64,000 nucleotides of DNA from a bacterium (GCA_023663725.1 JAMPGX010000015.1:35285-99284), one strand, 5' to 3'; counted from the first letter of the stretch, positions 17,446-26,228 are shown. Numbers and translations are program-made. Notes: generated by a model not told the origin, from the sequence alone.

Positions 17446-18330
17446 ATGCCGGAGGCAATGATACAGGCGGACGGTCTGGTAAAGATATATAAGTCAAAGC
17501 AGACGGAGGTGCTGGCGCTGCAGGGGCTGGATCTGACGGTCGAGGATGGGGAACTGACGGCGATTATTGGAAACAGCGGAAGCGGCAAGTCCACCTTCCT
17601 GAATATGATAGGCGGCCTGGATCGTCCCAGCGCCGGTTCCCTGCTGGTGGGCGGCAAGAATCTGTTCACGATGACGGAGAAGGAGCTGGTATTATACAAG
17701 AGGGATACAGTGGGTTTCGTGTGGCAGAACAATGGAAGGAATCTGCTGCCCTATTTGACGGTGCTGGAAAATATTATGCTTCCGATGAGTCTGTCGGATG
17801 TGAAAAAAAAGAAATCCAAGGCACTGTCGCTGCTGGAGATGGTGGGGCTCAGTCATAAGAAGCACAGCCGGATGAATATGCTCTCCGGCGGTGAGCAGCA
17901 GAGGGTGGCGATAGCGATAGCGCTGGCGAATTCTCCCAAGCTTCTGCTGGCGGATGAGCCTACGGGAAGTGTGGACGTGAAGACGGCCAACTATATCTTT
18001 GACGTGTTTACGGAGCTGAACAAGAATGGACAGACGATTCTGATCGTTACGCATGATGTGGCATTGTCCAGAAAGGTGAAGCGTGTGGTGGCTATACGCG
18101 ATGGCAAGATCAGCAGTGAGCGCGTGCTGAAGGAGGCCTATGCGGACCGCCTGCAGGAGAGCAATATCGACTGGAGGCAGGAGGAGACACAGGACGAGTA
18201 TGCCATCATTGACCGCGCCGGCCGCGTGCAGATCCCCGCGGAGCTTCTGGAGGAGCTGCACTTAAAGGATAACAAGGTCAGCATTGGTCTCCACGACGGT
18301 AAGGTGATCATCTCAAAACCGGAGGAGTGA
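17446..18330 (+). CDS. ABC transporter ATP-binding protein with C-terminal AbrB/SpoVT-like domain
   Basis: A 294-residue protein. Residues 1-225 are a LolD/MacB-type ATPase: Walker A GNSGSGKST, signature LSGGEQQRVAIAIA, Walker B LLLADEPT and H-loop VTHD. An extension of about 65 residues ends in a segment (about 252-294) with the pattern D-R-A-G-R-V-Q-I-P-A-E-L-L-E-E-L, then L-K-D-N-K-V-S-I-G and G-K-V-I-I-S-K. That is the signature of swapped-hairpin AbrB/SpoVT/MraZ-like folds. Such a fusion is unusual for an efflux ATPase; the domain could mediate dimerisation or, less likely, DNA contact. The gene's 3' end overlaps the convergent AraC gene by 18 bases. Confidence 0.85.
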   Translation: MPEAMIQADGLVKIYKSKQTEVLALQGLDLTVEDGELTAIIGNSGSGKSTFLNMIGGLDRPSAGSLLVGGKNLFTMTEKELVLYKRDTVGFVWQNNGRNLLPYLTVLENIMLPMSLSDVKKKKSKALSLLEMVGLSHKKHSRMNMLSGGEQQRVAIAIALANSPKLLLADEPTGSVDVKTANYIFDVFTELNKNGQTILIVTHDVALSRKVKRVVAIRDGKISSERVLKEAYADRLQESNIDWRQEETQDEYAIIDRAGRVQIPAELLEELHLKDNKVSIGLHDGKVIISKPEE

Positions 18331-19218
18331 GACGGGAGAATCAGTATTCTTCTCTCTGAATTCGCTGGGGGTGCAGCCCTTGAGCTGCTTAAACAGTCGG
18401 TTGAAGGTGGATATGCTGGGGAATCCGGAATGCAGGGCCACCTCCGTGATTGAGAGGTCGGGCTGTGCCAGAAACTCCTCCGCGACCTTGATTCTGCGTC
18501 TGGTAACATAGTTGCAGAAAGTATAGTTGGTATATTGCTTAAACAACCTGGAGAAATGGTATTTGCTGAAGCCGACTGAGGCGGCGATATCGTCGATGTT
18601 CAGGTCCTCCATGTAGTGTGTGTCAATATACTCAATGACAGTGTTGAATTTGTCCATATATTCCTTTTGCTTATAGACCCGCATGTTGGGAAACAGATTG
18701 ACTTCCACCAGATGATTGGTCCCCAGCCGGACCAGCATATCGAGCAGCAGGGAGTATATCGTCAGTTCGGCGAATTCATTTTTGCTGAAATATTCTTTTT
18801 TAATCTGCATCAGAATTTGATATATGCCATCATAGATATTGGAATGTGTGGTACGGGTGAGATGCAGCGGCTTAGACAGGATGGCCAGAATGCTTGAAAA
18901 GCCGCGCATTCCATTAAAGCTGGACAGGTCGAACTGAAATATAAAGCGTTTGCCTGCCTCCGGCGCCATCAGGGTATGCAGCTCCCCGGGCGGAATGATG
19001 AGAATATCTCCCGGGACTACATGATAGGACTGTTCGCAGGCGACTACATTATACCAGCTTTCCATGGGGACAATGATCTCCAGAGCAGAGTGCCAGTGGG
19101 GGTCATAATCTATAGGCTGGTCGTTATACCAGATGCGGACGGAAGAGTCCACATGGTATTGAATCAGTTCTTGTCTGGTATCTGTCAGGACATGGCGGAG
19201 GGTGTTATCTGTATTCAT
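18313..19218 (-). CDS. AraC family transcriptional regulator
   Basis: About 301 residues. An N-terminal cupin-like sensor domain (DPHWHSALEIIVPME, VVPGDILIIPPGELHTL) is followed by two helix-turn-helix units at the C-terminus (LNIDDIAASVGFSKYHFSRLFKQ, then LSITEVALHSGFPSISTFNRLFKQ and the closing G-C-T-P-S-E-F-R). The start at 19218 is chosen because AAAAAGGAG lies a proper distance upstream; the longer frame adds 27 unlikely residues. It is divergent from the GH43 gene and convergent with the transporter block. By context it likely senses a sugar and activates the glycosidase gene, perhaps the transporter block too. Confidence 0.88.
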   Translation of the reverse strand: MNTDNTLRHVLTDTRQELIQYHVDSSVRIWYNDQPIDYDPHWHSALEIIVPMESWYNVVACEQSYHVVPGDILIIPPGELHTLMAPEAGKRFIFQFDLSSFNGMRGFSSILAILSKPLHLTRTTHSNIYDGIYQILMQIKKEYFSKNEFAELTIYSLLLDMLVRLGTNHLVEVNLFPNMRVYKQKEYMDKFNTVIEYIDTHYMEDLNIDDIAASVGFSKYHFSRLFKQYTNYTFCNYVTRRRIKVAEEFLAQPDLSITEVALHSGFPSISTFNRLFKQLKGCTPSEFREKNTDSPVSLLRF

Positions 19219-19359
19219 GGCGTATCTGCTCCTTTTTATCAGTTGAATCTCATGGCTCTTACTTGATTGTAGCATCTTTTTTGGCAATTGTAAATTCAAA
19301 AACGCAAAATATAGGAGGTAAATAGCAAGAATTAAGAAGTAAAAGGAAATGTATTTTCG

Positions 19360-19365
19360 TATAAT
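19360..19365 (+). promoter_or_regulatory. candidate -10 element for the GH43 gene
   Basis: A perfect TATAAT lies in the divergent AT-rich gap between the AraC gene and the GH43 gene. No good -35 hexamer is found 16-18 bases upstream, which is what one expects of an AraC-activated promoter. A well-formed AGGAGGT at about 19314 is not followed by a gene. Confidence 0.4.
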
Positions 19366-19449
19366 AAACAGATAAGCATTTACAGGATTTCCCTATTGAT
19401 TGATGCGTCGCCGCAGTAAAGCTGTGGCATGCAGGAAAAGAGGACAACT

Positions 19450-21087
19450 ATGCCGATAACAGCGAAGAACCCAATTATGTCGGGATTCTATCCCGATCCC
19501 TCCATCTGCGCGGTGGGTGGAGACTATTACCTGATCAATTCAACATTTGCCTATTTTCCAGGGCTTCCAATCATGCACAGCAAGGATTTGGTGCATTGGG
19601 AGCAGATCGGCAATGCCATGCACAGGCAGGAGCAGTTGCCTCTTAAGAATGCGGGCCATTCCCAGGGGTTGTTTGCCCCCACGATGCGGTATCATGACGG
19701 TACATACTATGTCATCTGCACCAATGTGTCCCACGGCGGCAATTATATAGTCACGGCGGAGAATCCCGCAGGTCCATGGTCTGACCCTTATTATCTGGAG
19801 GGGGCGGACGGGATCGATCCCAGCCTGTTCTTTGACGAGGACGGAAAGTGTTATTATATCGGCACACATCCCAATCCCGAAGGTTGTCAGTACAATGGGG
19901 ATTATTATATCTGGATACAGGAGCTGGATGTACAGAGCATGAAGCTGGTGGGGGAGGTTCATAATGTCTGGAATGGCTCCTCCAAGCAGATTCCCTGGCC
20001 GGAGGGCCCGCATCTGTACAAAAAGGACGGCTATTATTATATCATGCACGCGGAGGGAGGCACCGGACCGGAGCACGCGGTATCCGTGTGTCGGAGCAAA
20101 ACAGTATTTGGACCTTACCAGAACAATTATTGCAATCCCATTTTGACGCACAGGCATCTGGGCAGGGATTATCCCATCAAGTATGTGGGGCATTCCGATA
20201 TCATCGAGACTCCTGCGGGGGAGTGGTATATGGTGATGCTGGCAGTGCGTCCGCTCGAGGGATACACGACGATGGGACGTGAGACGTTCTTGGCAAAAGT
20301 AGTGTGGGAGAATGACTGGCCGGTGGTCAATCCTGGAGTGGGCCTGTTGACGGATGAGGTGGAGATTGATCTACCCGAGTGGGACCCTGCAAAGGATACC
20401 TCCTTTGACACGAGCGCCAACTGTGTGCCCGGAAGCAGTCGCACTTATGATTTTGCGGCGATGGAAAAGCTGGGCGATGAGTTCCTGATGCTGAGGAATC
20501 CAGGTGATGATCTGTATGCGCTGGATGGGGACGGTCTCAAGCTCTCATTCCGCACGGAGACCTTGAAGCAGAAGGCAAGTCCCTCCTACATAGCCGTGAG
20601 GCAGCAGCATCACCAGTTCGAGGCGGTGGCGTCCCTGTGCACGGACAATCTGACTGAGGGCAGGCGGGCAGGAGTCGCGCTGATGCAGAGCAACGAGTAT
20701 CATCTGCGGGTGGAGATCAGCCGTCTGGATGAGAAACAGCAGAAGGCAGTGCAGGCGGATGTGATTCTGTGCCGTAAGGGAGAAGATACGGTGATATGTC
20801 ACACAGGCTGGGGGAATATGCAACTGCATGGCGATGAGAAGATATGGTCGTCCATGGAGGAGATACGGGTGGTTCTGAAAGTAAATGGCCTGAAAGCGTC
20901 CGTGGAGTTGCAGTCAACGGACGATCCGGCGGTGAAAGCGTTGCTGTGCGATGAACTGGATATCCGCGATCTCTCCACGGAGGTGGCAGGCGGTTTTGTG
21001 GGCTGTACCGTGGGCATGTATGCCGTGTCTGACGGGGAGTGTTCTGGGCAGGCGGCGTGCTTCAAGAGCTTTACCTATCAGGCATAG
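19450..21087 (+). CDS. glycoside hydrolase family 43 protein (beta-xylosidase/arabinofuranosidase type)
   Basis: About 545 residues with no signal peptide, hence cytoplasmic. The five-bladed propeller starts with NPIMSGFYPDPSICAVGGDY, where the first Asp of P-D-P-S is the expected base. G-I-D-P-S-L-F-F-D-E-D-G carries the pKa-modulating Asp, and W-P-E-G-P-H-L-Y-K carries the acid Glu. The C-terminal 200 residues form a beta-sandwich of the kind found in XynB-like GH43 enzymes. The start at 19450 follows GGAAAAGAGG; the in-frame ATG at 19429 has no such site. It would release xylose or arabinose from imported oligosaccharides. The adjacent divergent AraC gene is the likely regulator. Confidence 0.9.
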   Translation: MPITAKNPIMSGFYPDPSICAVGGDYYLINSTFAYFPGLPIMHSKDLVHWEQIGNAMHRQEQLPLKNAGHSQGLFAPTMRYHDGTYYVICTNVSHGGNYIVTAENPAGPWSDPYYLEGADGIDPSLFFDEDGKCYYIGTHPNPEGCQYNGDYYIWIQELDVQSMKLVGEVHNVWNGSSKQIPWPEGPHLYKKDGYYYIMHAEGGTGPEHAVSVCRSKTVFGPYQNNYCNPILTHRHLGRDYPIKYVGHSDIIETPAGEWYMVMLAVRPLEGYTTMGRETFLAKVVWENDWPVVNPGVGLLTDEVEIDLPEWDPAKDTSFDTSANCVPGSSRTYDFAAMEKLGDEFLMLRNPGDDLYALDGDGLKLSFRTETLKQKASPSYIAVRQQHHQFEAVASLCTDNLTEGRRAGVALMQSNEYHLRVEISRLDEKQQKAVQADVILCRKGEDTVICHTGWGNMQLHGDEKIWSSMEEIRVVLKVNGLKASVELQSTDDPAVKALLCDELDIRDLSTEVAGGFVGCTVGMYAVSDGECSGQAACFKSFTYQA

Positions 21088-21179
21088 CTTCTATTTTGCC
21101 GATATTGGCTAATTGCGTTTCTTGCAGAGAGAGTTTCGCAATGGTCTGGAAATATGAATTGGGGAAAGGGGAGTATGTA

Positions 21180-21704
21180 ATGCAGAAGCGTTTATGCTCC
21201 CTTTTTTTGAATGATAGAGCTGTGTTACAGGGGAGGTGTGTGGAGGTGACAGAGTATCGCGTGGCAGCGAGGGAGGATATGGAGCTTTTGATGAGCAGCC
21301 GTCTGGAGATGCTGCGGGTGGTGAACGGTCTGCCGGAGACGGAAGACTTTGATGAAGAACTGGTCAGGGAGAGTCGGGAGTATTTTGAGAGCGGTGAACA
21401 GACCACGATATTGGCGCAGGAATGGGGGATTGTCATCGGCTGCGCCACACTGTGCTATATCAGGATGATGCCTACCTTCTCCCACCCGACGGGCAAGCGC
21501 GCGCATCTGATGAACGTGTATGTGAGGGAGCAGTACCGCAGGCAGGGCATTGCCGTCAAAATGGCGGAAATGTTGATACAGGAGGCCACAGCGCGGGGCG
21601 TCACGGAGATCAGCCTGGATGCCACACCGCAGGGGCGGCTCCTGTATGAGAGGATGGGCTTTGCGGCGTCGGAGGAATGCATGGTGTTACCACTTGGAAA
21701 GTGA
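21180..21704 (+). CDS. GNAT family N-acetyltransferase
   Basis: A GNAT fold: V-T-E-Y-R-V-A-A-R-E-D-M-E-L-L at the start, and the acetyl-CoA motif V-R-E-Q-Y-R-R-Q-G-I-A-V-K-M near residue 120, then GVTEISLDATPQGRLLYERMGF. Two starts are possible. The ATG at 21180 has AAAGGGGAG upstream, and the GTG at 21246 fits the usual domain beginning and has GGGGAGG upstream. The substrate is unknown. It is followed by a HAD hydrolase gene on the same strand. Confidence 0.82.
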   Translation: MQKRLCSLFLNDRAVLQGRCVEVTEYRVAAREDMELLMSSRLEMLRVVNGLPETEDFDEELVRESREYFESGEQTTILAQEWGIVIGCATLCYIRMMPTFSHPTGKRAHLMNVYVREQYRRQGIAVKMAEMLIQEATARGVTEISLDATPQGRLLYERMGFAASEECMVLPLGK

Positions 21705-21760
21705 CGCTTTGTGCGGGGACTGGTTTAGCGTGGCAGGCAGATGAGGAGAGTTGGGCAGAA

Positions 21761-22489
21761 ATGAAAAAACCGGAGATGATCTTGTTCGATTATGGGCAGA
21801 CACTTGTAAACGAGGCGCCCTTTGACGGGGTGAGGGGAACGGAGGCTGTGCTGCGCTATTGCAGCGAAAATAAATACAACTTGACGGCGGAGCAGATTCA
21901 GCGCGAGGCCGACGCCATCAACAGAGAACTGGGCAGGTTTGATCCGGCCAGGCGGCATCTGTTTCAGGTGGAGGTGCCAAGGCATATGTTCAGCTCCTAT
22001 CTGTATGAGTCGCTGGGAATCAAGATTGCGCTGACACAGGAAGAGGAGGATCGGGTATTCTGGGATGCTGCCGCTCCGGGAAAGCCCACAGAAGGGGCGG
22101 CAGAATTCCTGGAGTACCTTAACAGTCAGGGAATCCGCACCGGCGTGATCAGCAATATCAGTTACTGCGGGCGAGTGGTGGAACAGCGCATCAGAACGTT
22201 ATTTCCAGAGCAGCCGTTTGCGTTTATCCTGACCACCAGCGAATATATGTTTCGCAAGCCCCACAAGCGTATCTTCCAGTTAGCGCTGGAGAAAGCGGGG
22301 GTGGAAGCGGAGAAGGTCTGGTATATCGGCGATCAGTATGAGTGTGATATCGTGGGAGCAGCCGGGGCTGGGCTGTTTCCCGTATGGTATATTGGGGCGA
22401 TAGACTTGCCCTATACACCCCACGAGGAAGTGCTGACGGTGGACAGTTGGGGGGAAGTGCGAAAGATACTGGAAGGGAAGGACAGCTAA
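21761..22489 (+). CDS. HAD family hydrolase
   Basis: About 242 residues. The expected HAD motifs are present in order, with a change: motif I reads I-L-F-D-Y-G-Q-T-L, where the second Asp of DxD is replaced by Gly, as in several HAD subfamilies. Motif II is GVISN, and the conserved Lys/motif III-IV region includes FRKPHKRIF and VWYIGDQYECDIVGAAGAG. The start at 21761 follows GAGGAGAG. It is a cytoplasmic phosphatase or dehalogenase-like enzyme of unknown substrate. The loss of the motif I general acid/base Asp leaves its activity uncertain. Confidence 0.8.
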   Translation: MKKPEMILFDYGQTLVNEAPFDGVRGTEAVLRYCSENKYNLTAEQIQREADAINRELGRFDPARRHLFQVEVPRHMFSSYLYESLGIKIALTQEEEDRVFWDAAAPGKPTEGAAEFLEYLNSQGIRTGVISNISYCGRVVEQRIRTLFPEQPFAFILTTSEYMFRKPHKRIFQLALEKAGVEAEKVWYIGDQYECDIVGAAGAGLFPVWYIGAIDLPYTPHEEVLTVDSWGEVRKILEGKDS

Positions 22490-22550
22490 GTTAACCTGGA
22501 ATATGTTTGTGATGGCGAAGAAAAGAGTGTAGAATGTGAAGAGATAGATT

Positions 22551-22569
22551 GAAAAATCACAGATTTTTC
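22551..22569. terminator. hairpin GAAAAATC-ACA-GATTTTTC
   Basis: A perfect 8-bp AT-rich stem with a 3-base loop in the gap of about 170 bases between the HAD and ASCH genes. It is symmetrical and has a T-rich side in both directions, so it could act as a weak bidirectional terminator. Confidence 0.35.
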
Positions 22570-22661
22570 ATTTTCTATTTGGGCAATAACGCAGACGGGG
22601 TCTGTGATATGCATGGGGATTATTGATTGGTATGCGCGCCGAAGCGCGCTGGGGTATAAAT

Positions 22662-23108
22662 ATGACGGCACAGGAAATGTGGAATTTGTATGTGGAAAAA
22701 AGTGGACTGCCGAATGAAGAAGGGTATGAGGCGTGGTCGTTCGGCGATGATGCGGACAAGCTGGCGGAACTGGTAGTCAGTGGGAAAAAGACGGCCACCG
22801 CGTCAGCCTATCCGTTGTATGAGCGGGAGCGGGAACCTCTTCCCCAAGCAGGGGAGTACAGTGTGATCCTGGATAGCAAAGAACAGGCGGTGTGCGTGAT
22901 ACGCACAGAGCGGGTGTATGTGGCGCCTTTTCGGGAAGTCAGTGAGGAACACGCCCGCCGGGAGGGGGAGGGCGACGGTAGCTTGGCCTACTGGCGGGAG
23001 GTGCATGAACGCTTCTTTCGGTTGGAGATGGAGGAGGCGGGCCTTAATTTTGATGAGGATATGCCGGTGGTGTGCGAGGAATTTTCATGTGTGTATATGG
23101 GAGAGTGA
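22662..23108 (+). CDS. ASCH domain-containing protein
   Basis: About 148 residues with the ASCH/PUA-like pattern: SWSFGDDADKLAELVVSGKKTATAS-like core (W-S-F-G-D, then V-S-G-K-K-T-A-T-A-S), VCVIRTERVYVAPFREVSEEHARREGEG (in part) and LAYWREVHERFF. This is the EVE/ASCH subgroup seen in Firmicutes, thought to bind RNA or modified nucleosides. The ATG at 22662 is preferred; upstream codons are not family-like. It is a stand-alone gene. Confidence 0.82.
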   Translation: MTAQEMWNLYVEKSGLPNEEGYEAWSFGDDADKLAELVVSGKKTATASAYPLYEREREPLPQAGEYSVILDSKEQAVCVIRTERVYVAPFREVSEEHARREGEGDGSLAYWREVHERFFRLEMEEAGLNFDEDMPVVCEEFSCVYMGE

Positions 23109-23221
23109 TTCCCGCTGGCAGAGCCGCTATGTAAATTGTGTACAGGTCCCGCTATGCGTAAGTGGGAAATGGATTTACGGGAGGAAGCGTCACATTAGTA
23201 GATTGTGCGCAAGGAGGAGTT

Positions 23222-23938
23222 ATGGTGAGCGATATAGGAGAACGGATACAGGCAGAACTGTGGGAACTGCAGGATAATGAGTATAAGGATTTTCATGCAA
23301 AACTAATTCCCACGGTGGCGCAGGAGAATATTATTGGGGTGCGTACCCCGCAGGTGCGTAAGCTGGCGAAAAAATGGGCGAAAGACCCGGAGATAGGGGA
23401 GTTTTTGGCACAGCTTCCCCATCGGTATTATGATGAGAACAATGTACACGCATTTGTGGTGGAGCAGATTAAGGACTATGAGGTTTGTCTGGCGCAGACG
23501 GAGCGTTTTTTGCCCTACATCGACAACTGGGCCACCTGCGATATGATGGCTCCCAAGGTGTTTGGCAGGCACAGGGAAGAGCTATTGGAGCCCATCTGCA
23601 GGTGGATAGCGTCGGGGGATACCTATACGGTCCGCTATGGGATAGGGATGCTGATGCGATTCTATCTGGAGGAGGATTTTAAGCCAAAGTATTTGCAGTG
23701 GGTGGCGGAGGTGTCTTCCCAGGAGTACTATGTGAATATGATGCGGGCGTGGTATTTTGCCACGGCGCTGGCGAAACAGTATGAGGCGGCGGTAGTCTGG
23801 CTGGAGGAGAAACGCCTGGACGCCTGGACGCACAACAAGGCCATCCAGAAGGCGTGTGAGAGTCTGCGGGTGACAGCGGAGCAGAAAAAGTATCTGCGGG
23901 GGCTGAAGGTGCAGCCGGTGGCAACAGACGCGGATTAG
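23222..23938 (+). CDS. DNA alkylation repair protein (AlkD-like)
   Basis: About 238 residues, mainly helical HEAT-like repeats. Family landmarks are GVRTPQVRKLAKKWAKD near the start, H-A-F-V-V-E-Q-I-K-D, IDNWATCDMMAPKVFGRH and YYVNMMRAWYFATALAKQYE. AlkD-type proteins excise bulky or cationic alkylated bases without base flipping. AAGGAGG stands five bases before the ATG at 23222, which decides the start. The Trp/Asp positions of the family appear kept, but some members of this subgroup lack glycosylase activity. Confidence 0.82.
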   Translation: MVSDIGERIQAELWELQDNEYKDFHAKLIPTVAQENIIGVRTPQVRKLAKKWAKDPEIGEFLAQLPHRYYDENNVHAFVVEQIKDYEVCLAQTERFLPYIDNWATCDMMAPKVFGRHREELLEPICRWIASGDTYTVRYGIGMLMRFYLEEDFKPKYLQWVAEVSSQEYYVNMMRAWYFATALAKQYEAAVVWLEEKRLDAWTHNKAIQKACESLRVTAEQKKYLRGLKVQPVATDAD

Positions 23939-24004
23939 TGCCGGATGAAAGAGTCTGGGAAGAGCAATAAAACAGCGGGACGGATAAATCCTGGGAGGGG
24001 CAAA

Positions 24005-24493
24005 ATGATCAGACAGATGAAGACGGAAGAGATAGATCGCTGTGTACAGGTGATCAGGGACAGCTTTATGACGGTGGCGGATGCCTTTGGCTTTACGCGG
24101 GAGAACGCGCCCCGTTTTACCGCTTTTGCCACCACCAGGGAGCGGCTCGCGTGGCAGAGGCAGGAGGGACGGCCGATGTATGTGTGGGAGGAGGACGGAC
24201 AGATCGTGGGATATTATTCCCTGCACTTACAGGGAGAGGGGAAGTGTGAGCTGAACAACTTATGTGTGTTGCCCGCATTCCGCCACAGGCAGATCGGTGA
24301 GAAGCTCCTGGAGCATGCCTTCTCGTAGGCCAGAGGGCAGGGCTGCAGGCAGATGTTTATCGGTATCGTGGAGGAGAACACGCAGCTTCGGCAATGGTAC
24401 GAGGCCCATGGCGCGGTGCATGTGGGGACGGAGAAATATGATTTTTTCCCGTTTACATGCGGGTATCTGGAGAAAGATATGGACAAATCATGA
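24005..24493 (+). pseudogene. GNAT acetyltransferase interrupted by a nonsense codon
   Basis: The frame starts at ATG 24005 behind GGGAGGGG. It encodes a normal GNAT N-terminal half up to ALPAFRHRQIGEKLLEHAFS-like motif (here L-P-A-F-R-H-R-Q-I-G-E-K-L-L), then meets TAG at 24326-24328. The same frame stays open past the stop for another 54 codons and encodes the missing family C-terminus (G-C-R-Q-M-F-I-G-I-V-E-E-N, W-Y-E-A-H-G-A, H-V-G-T-E-K-Y-D-F-F-P) to TGA at 24491. A single substitution (for example CAG to TAG) explains this. Either the product is truncated and inactive, or the change is a sequencing error. Confidence 0.8.
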
Positions 24494-24566
24494 ATGGGAT
24501 TACCAAAGGCCAGAAATCCATCGTGAATCATAGGAGGTTGCGGAGGAAATTCAAATAGGAGATAGG

Positions 24567-25619
24567 ATGAAGAAAAATCAGACAATTAGCAAACAGCTTA
24601 AATGCTTATTATCGGTATTGATAATCCAACTAGCTTTCATCTCAGGACTGAGCGGTTGTTCTTTTTCGCTGGAAAAAAAATCTGATCCGTTACTCGAATC
24701 GGATTACCTGAGTCATGATATTGAATACAGGGACCCGGACGACAGGGAATGCCTGCGGGTTTTGGTGCGATTGCTGCAGGCGGTGGATCAAAGGGATCGC
24801 GAGGCCATAAAGGATATGTTTTCTAAAGAGGCATTGGAGCATATCGAGGACATTGATGAGAAGATAGATCTGTTTATTGAGACATTTCCAACATGGGAAT
24901 GTGAGTATGACCCTACCTTTGGGGGGATGGGAAAACATGCCAATAGGGGAACCATTACCAAATGGATTAAGCCAACTTTTGATTTTACATCAGAAGGAAG
25001 GCAATATGTATTAAAATTCATCTATTATACAGACGCAGACGAGAATCCGGACCAACTGGGATTGTCTATGATTCAAATTTTTGAAAGAAATGCAGTCGGT
25101 TATAGCGAGGATTTTATGGCACAGGGGGAAGACTCTCCACATGATATCTATTTGTGGGATTATACTATGGATATTAAGGAGCGAAAACCGTTATATAACA
25201 CTTCGCCTTTTGGAGTGTATGAAAAGACTGACGAGGAGAAGTATGAATATTTGGACACCATGACTTCTGAGGAGGTTGACATGATTGTCAGAAGTGATGA
25301 CGTGGAAGCGTATTTCAATAAAAAGCTCTATTCCTACCAGATTGATCATTACTATGTTGCGCTGCATGAATTGAGATTCGCACACGACTATATAGAGAAA
25401 AATAATGCACAGGATTTGGTGGTTTTTGAAGGGGTTCAGGTGAGATATTTTGACCAGTCGTTATTAAGTGACCGGGGCCCCGATTTTGTTACTTTTCATC
25501 TCACAGATGACGAGAGAAAAACACAGATTTTTATCTATTTAGAAGTAAATGGGGACGAAGTTACCGTTATAAATGAAGACCAGATTCAAGGGTACATTCA
25601 TGGTGAAACAACTCATTGA
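24567..25619 (+). CDS. lipoprotein, possibly DUF5104 family
   Basis: A 350-residue lipoprotein. The signal peptide ends in L-S-G-C (about Cys32). The following residues include VLVRLLQAVDQRDREAIKDMFSKEAL and IDEKIDLFIETFPTWECE, resembling DUF5104-type lipoproteins in which a helical pair precedes an NTF2-like fold. The second half (from about residue 200) is acidic and not recognised. AGGAGATAGG precedes the ATG. Codons here are AT-richer than in the flanking genes. Function unknown. Confidence 0.6.
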   Translation: MKKNQTISKQLKCLLSVLIIQLAFISGLSGCSFSLEKKSDPLLESDYLSHDIEYRDPDDRECLRVLVRLLQAVDQRDREAIKDMFSKEALEHIEDIDEKIDLFIETFPTWECEYDPTFGGMGKHANRGTITKWIKPTFDFTSEGRQYVLKFIYYTDADENPDQLGLSMIQIFERNAVGYSEDFMAQGEDSPHDIYLWDYTMDIKERKPLYNTSPFGVYEKTDEEKYEYLDTMTSEEVDMIVRSDDVEAYFNKKLYSYQIDHYYVALHELRFAHDYIEKNNAQDLVVFEGVQVRYFDQSLLSDRGPDFVTFHLTDDERKTQIFIYLEVNGDEVTVINEDQIQGYIHGETTH

Positions 25620-25639
25620 TGCTTTGTTGGAGGTAGTAC

Positions 25640-26149
25640 ATGGAAAAAATTCTCGTAATGGACGAACACAATTATTGTGATGGTTTGGAAGAGATCTACA
25701 GGGTATCCGTAAGAGGAATTATATTTGTTGACGGCAAACTACTGATGATTGAGGATTCTTATGGAGAGGTCAAATTGCCGGGCGGGGGTATGGAACTCGG
25801 AGAGGAGGATTATCAGGTTCTGATCCGAGAGGTGAAAGAAGAGACGGGGTATGATGTAATTCCCGCGTCCATAAGACCTTTTGGAGAGATAGAGGAAAAG
25901 CGCTTATCCGTTCATGAGCCGATGATCTGGCATCAGATCAACCGCTTGTATTTCTGTGAGGTTTATCCAGAAAAAGGGCAGTGCGAATACTCTGAAAACG
26001 AACAGAAATACGGGTTTCATCAGGTATTTTATACAATAGAAGAGGCGTTGGAAAAGAACGAAAGAATGTTGCAAAAGGAAGGGCGACAGGCTTGGAATCA
26101 ACGGGAATATAAGACTCTGCTGCTCATAAAGGATCATTTTGACAAGTAG
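25640..26149 (+). CDS. Nudix hydrolase
   Basis: A 169-residue protein with a complete Nudix box: G-G-G-M-E-L-G-E at about residue 49, then R-E-V-K-E-E-T-G-Y, matching GX5EX7REUXEEXGU. It hydrolyses a nucleoside diphosphate linked to another group; the substrate is unknown. TTGGAGG precedes the ATG. The gene lies 20 bases after the lipoprotein gene. Confidence 0.88.
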   Translation: MEKILVMDEHNYCDGLEEIYRVSVRGIIFVDGKLLMIEDSYGEVKLPGGGMELGEEDYQVLIREVKEETGYDVIPASIRPFGEIEEKRLSVHEPMIWHQINRLYFCEVYPEKGQCEYSENEQKYGFHQVFYTIEEALEKNERMLQKEGRQAWNQREYKTLLLIKDHFDK

Positions 26150-26228
26150 GAAGTAAACGGAAATCTCTGTGCCATTGCAGGGGAAAATATATTATATAAA
26201 TCAAGATAAGATAGGAGGATATCGCAAG

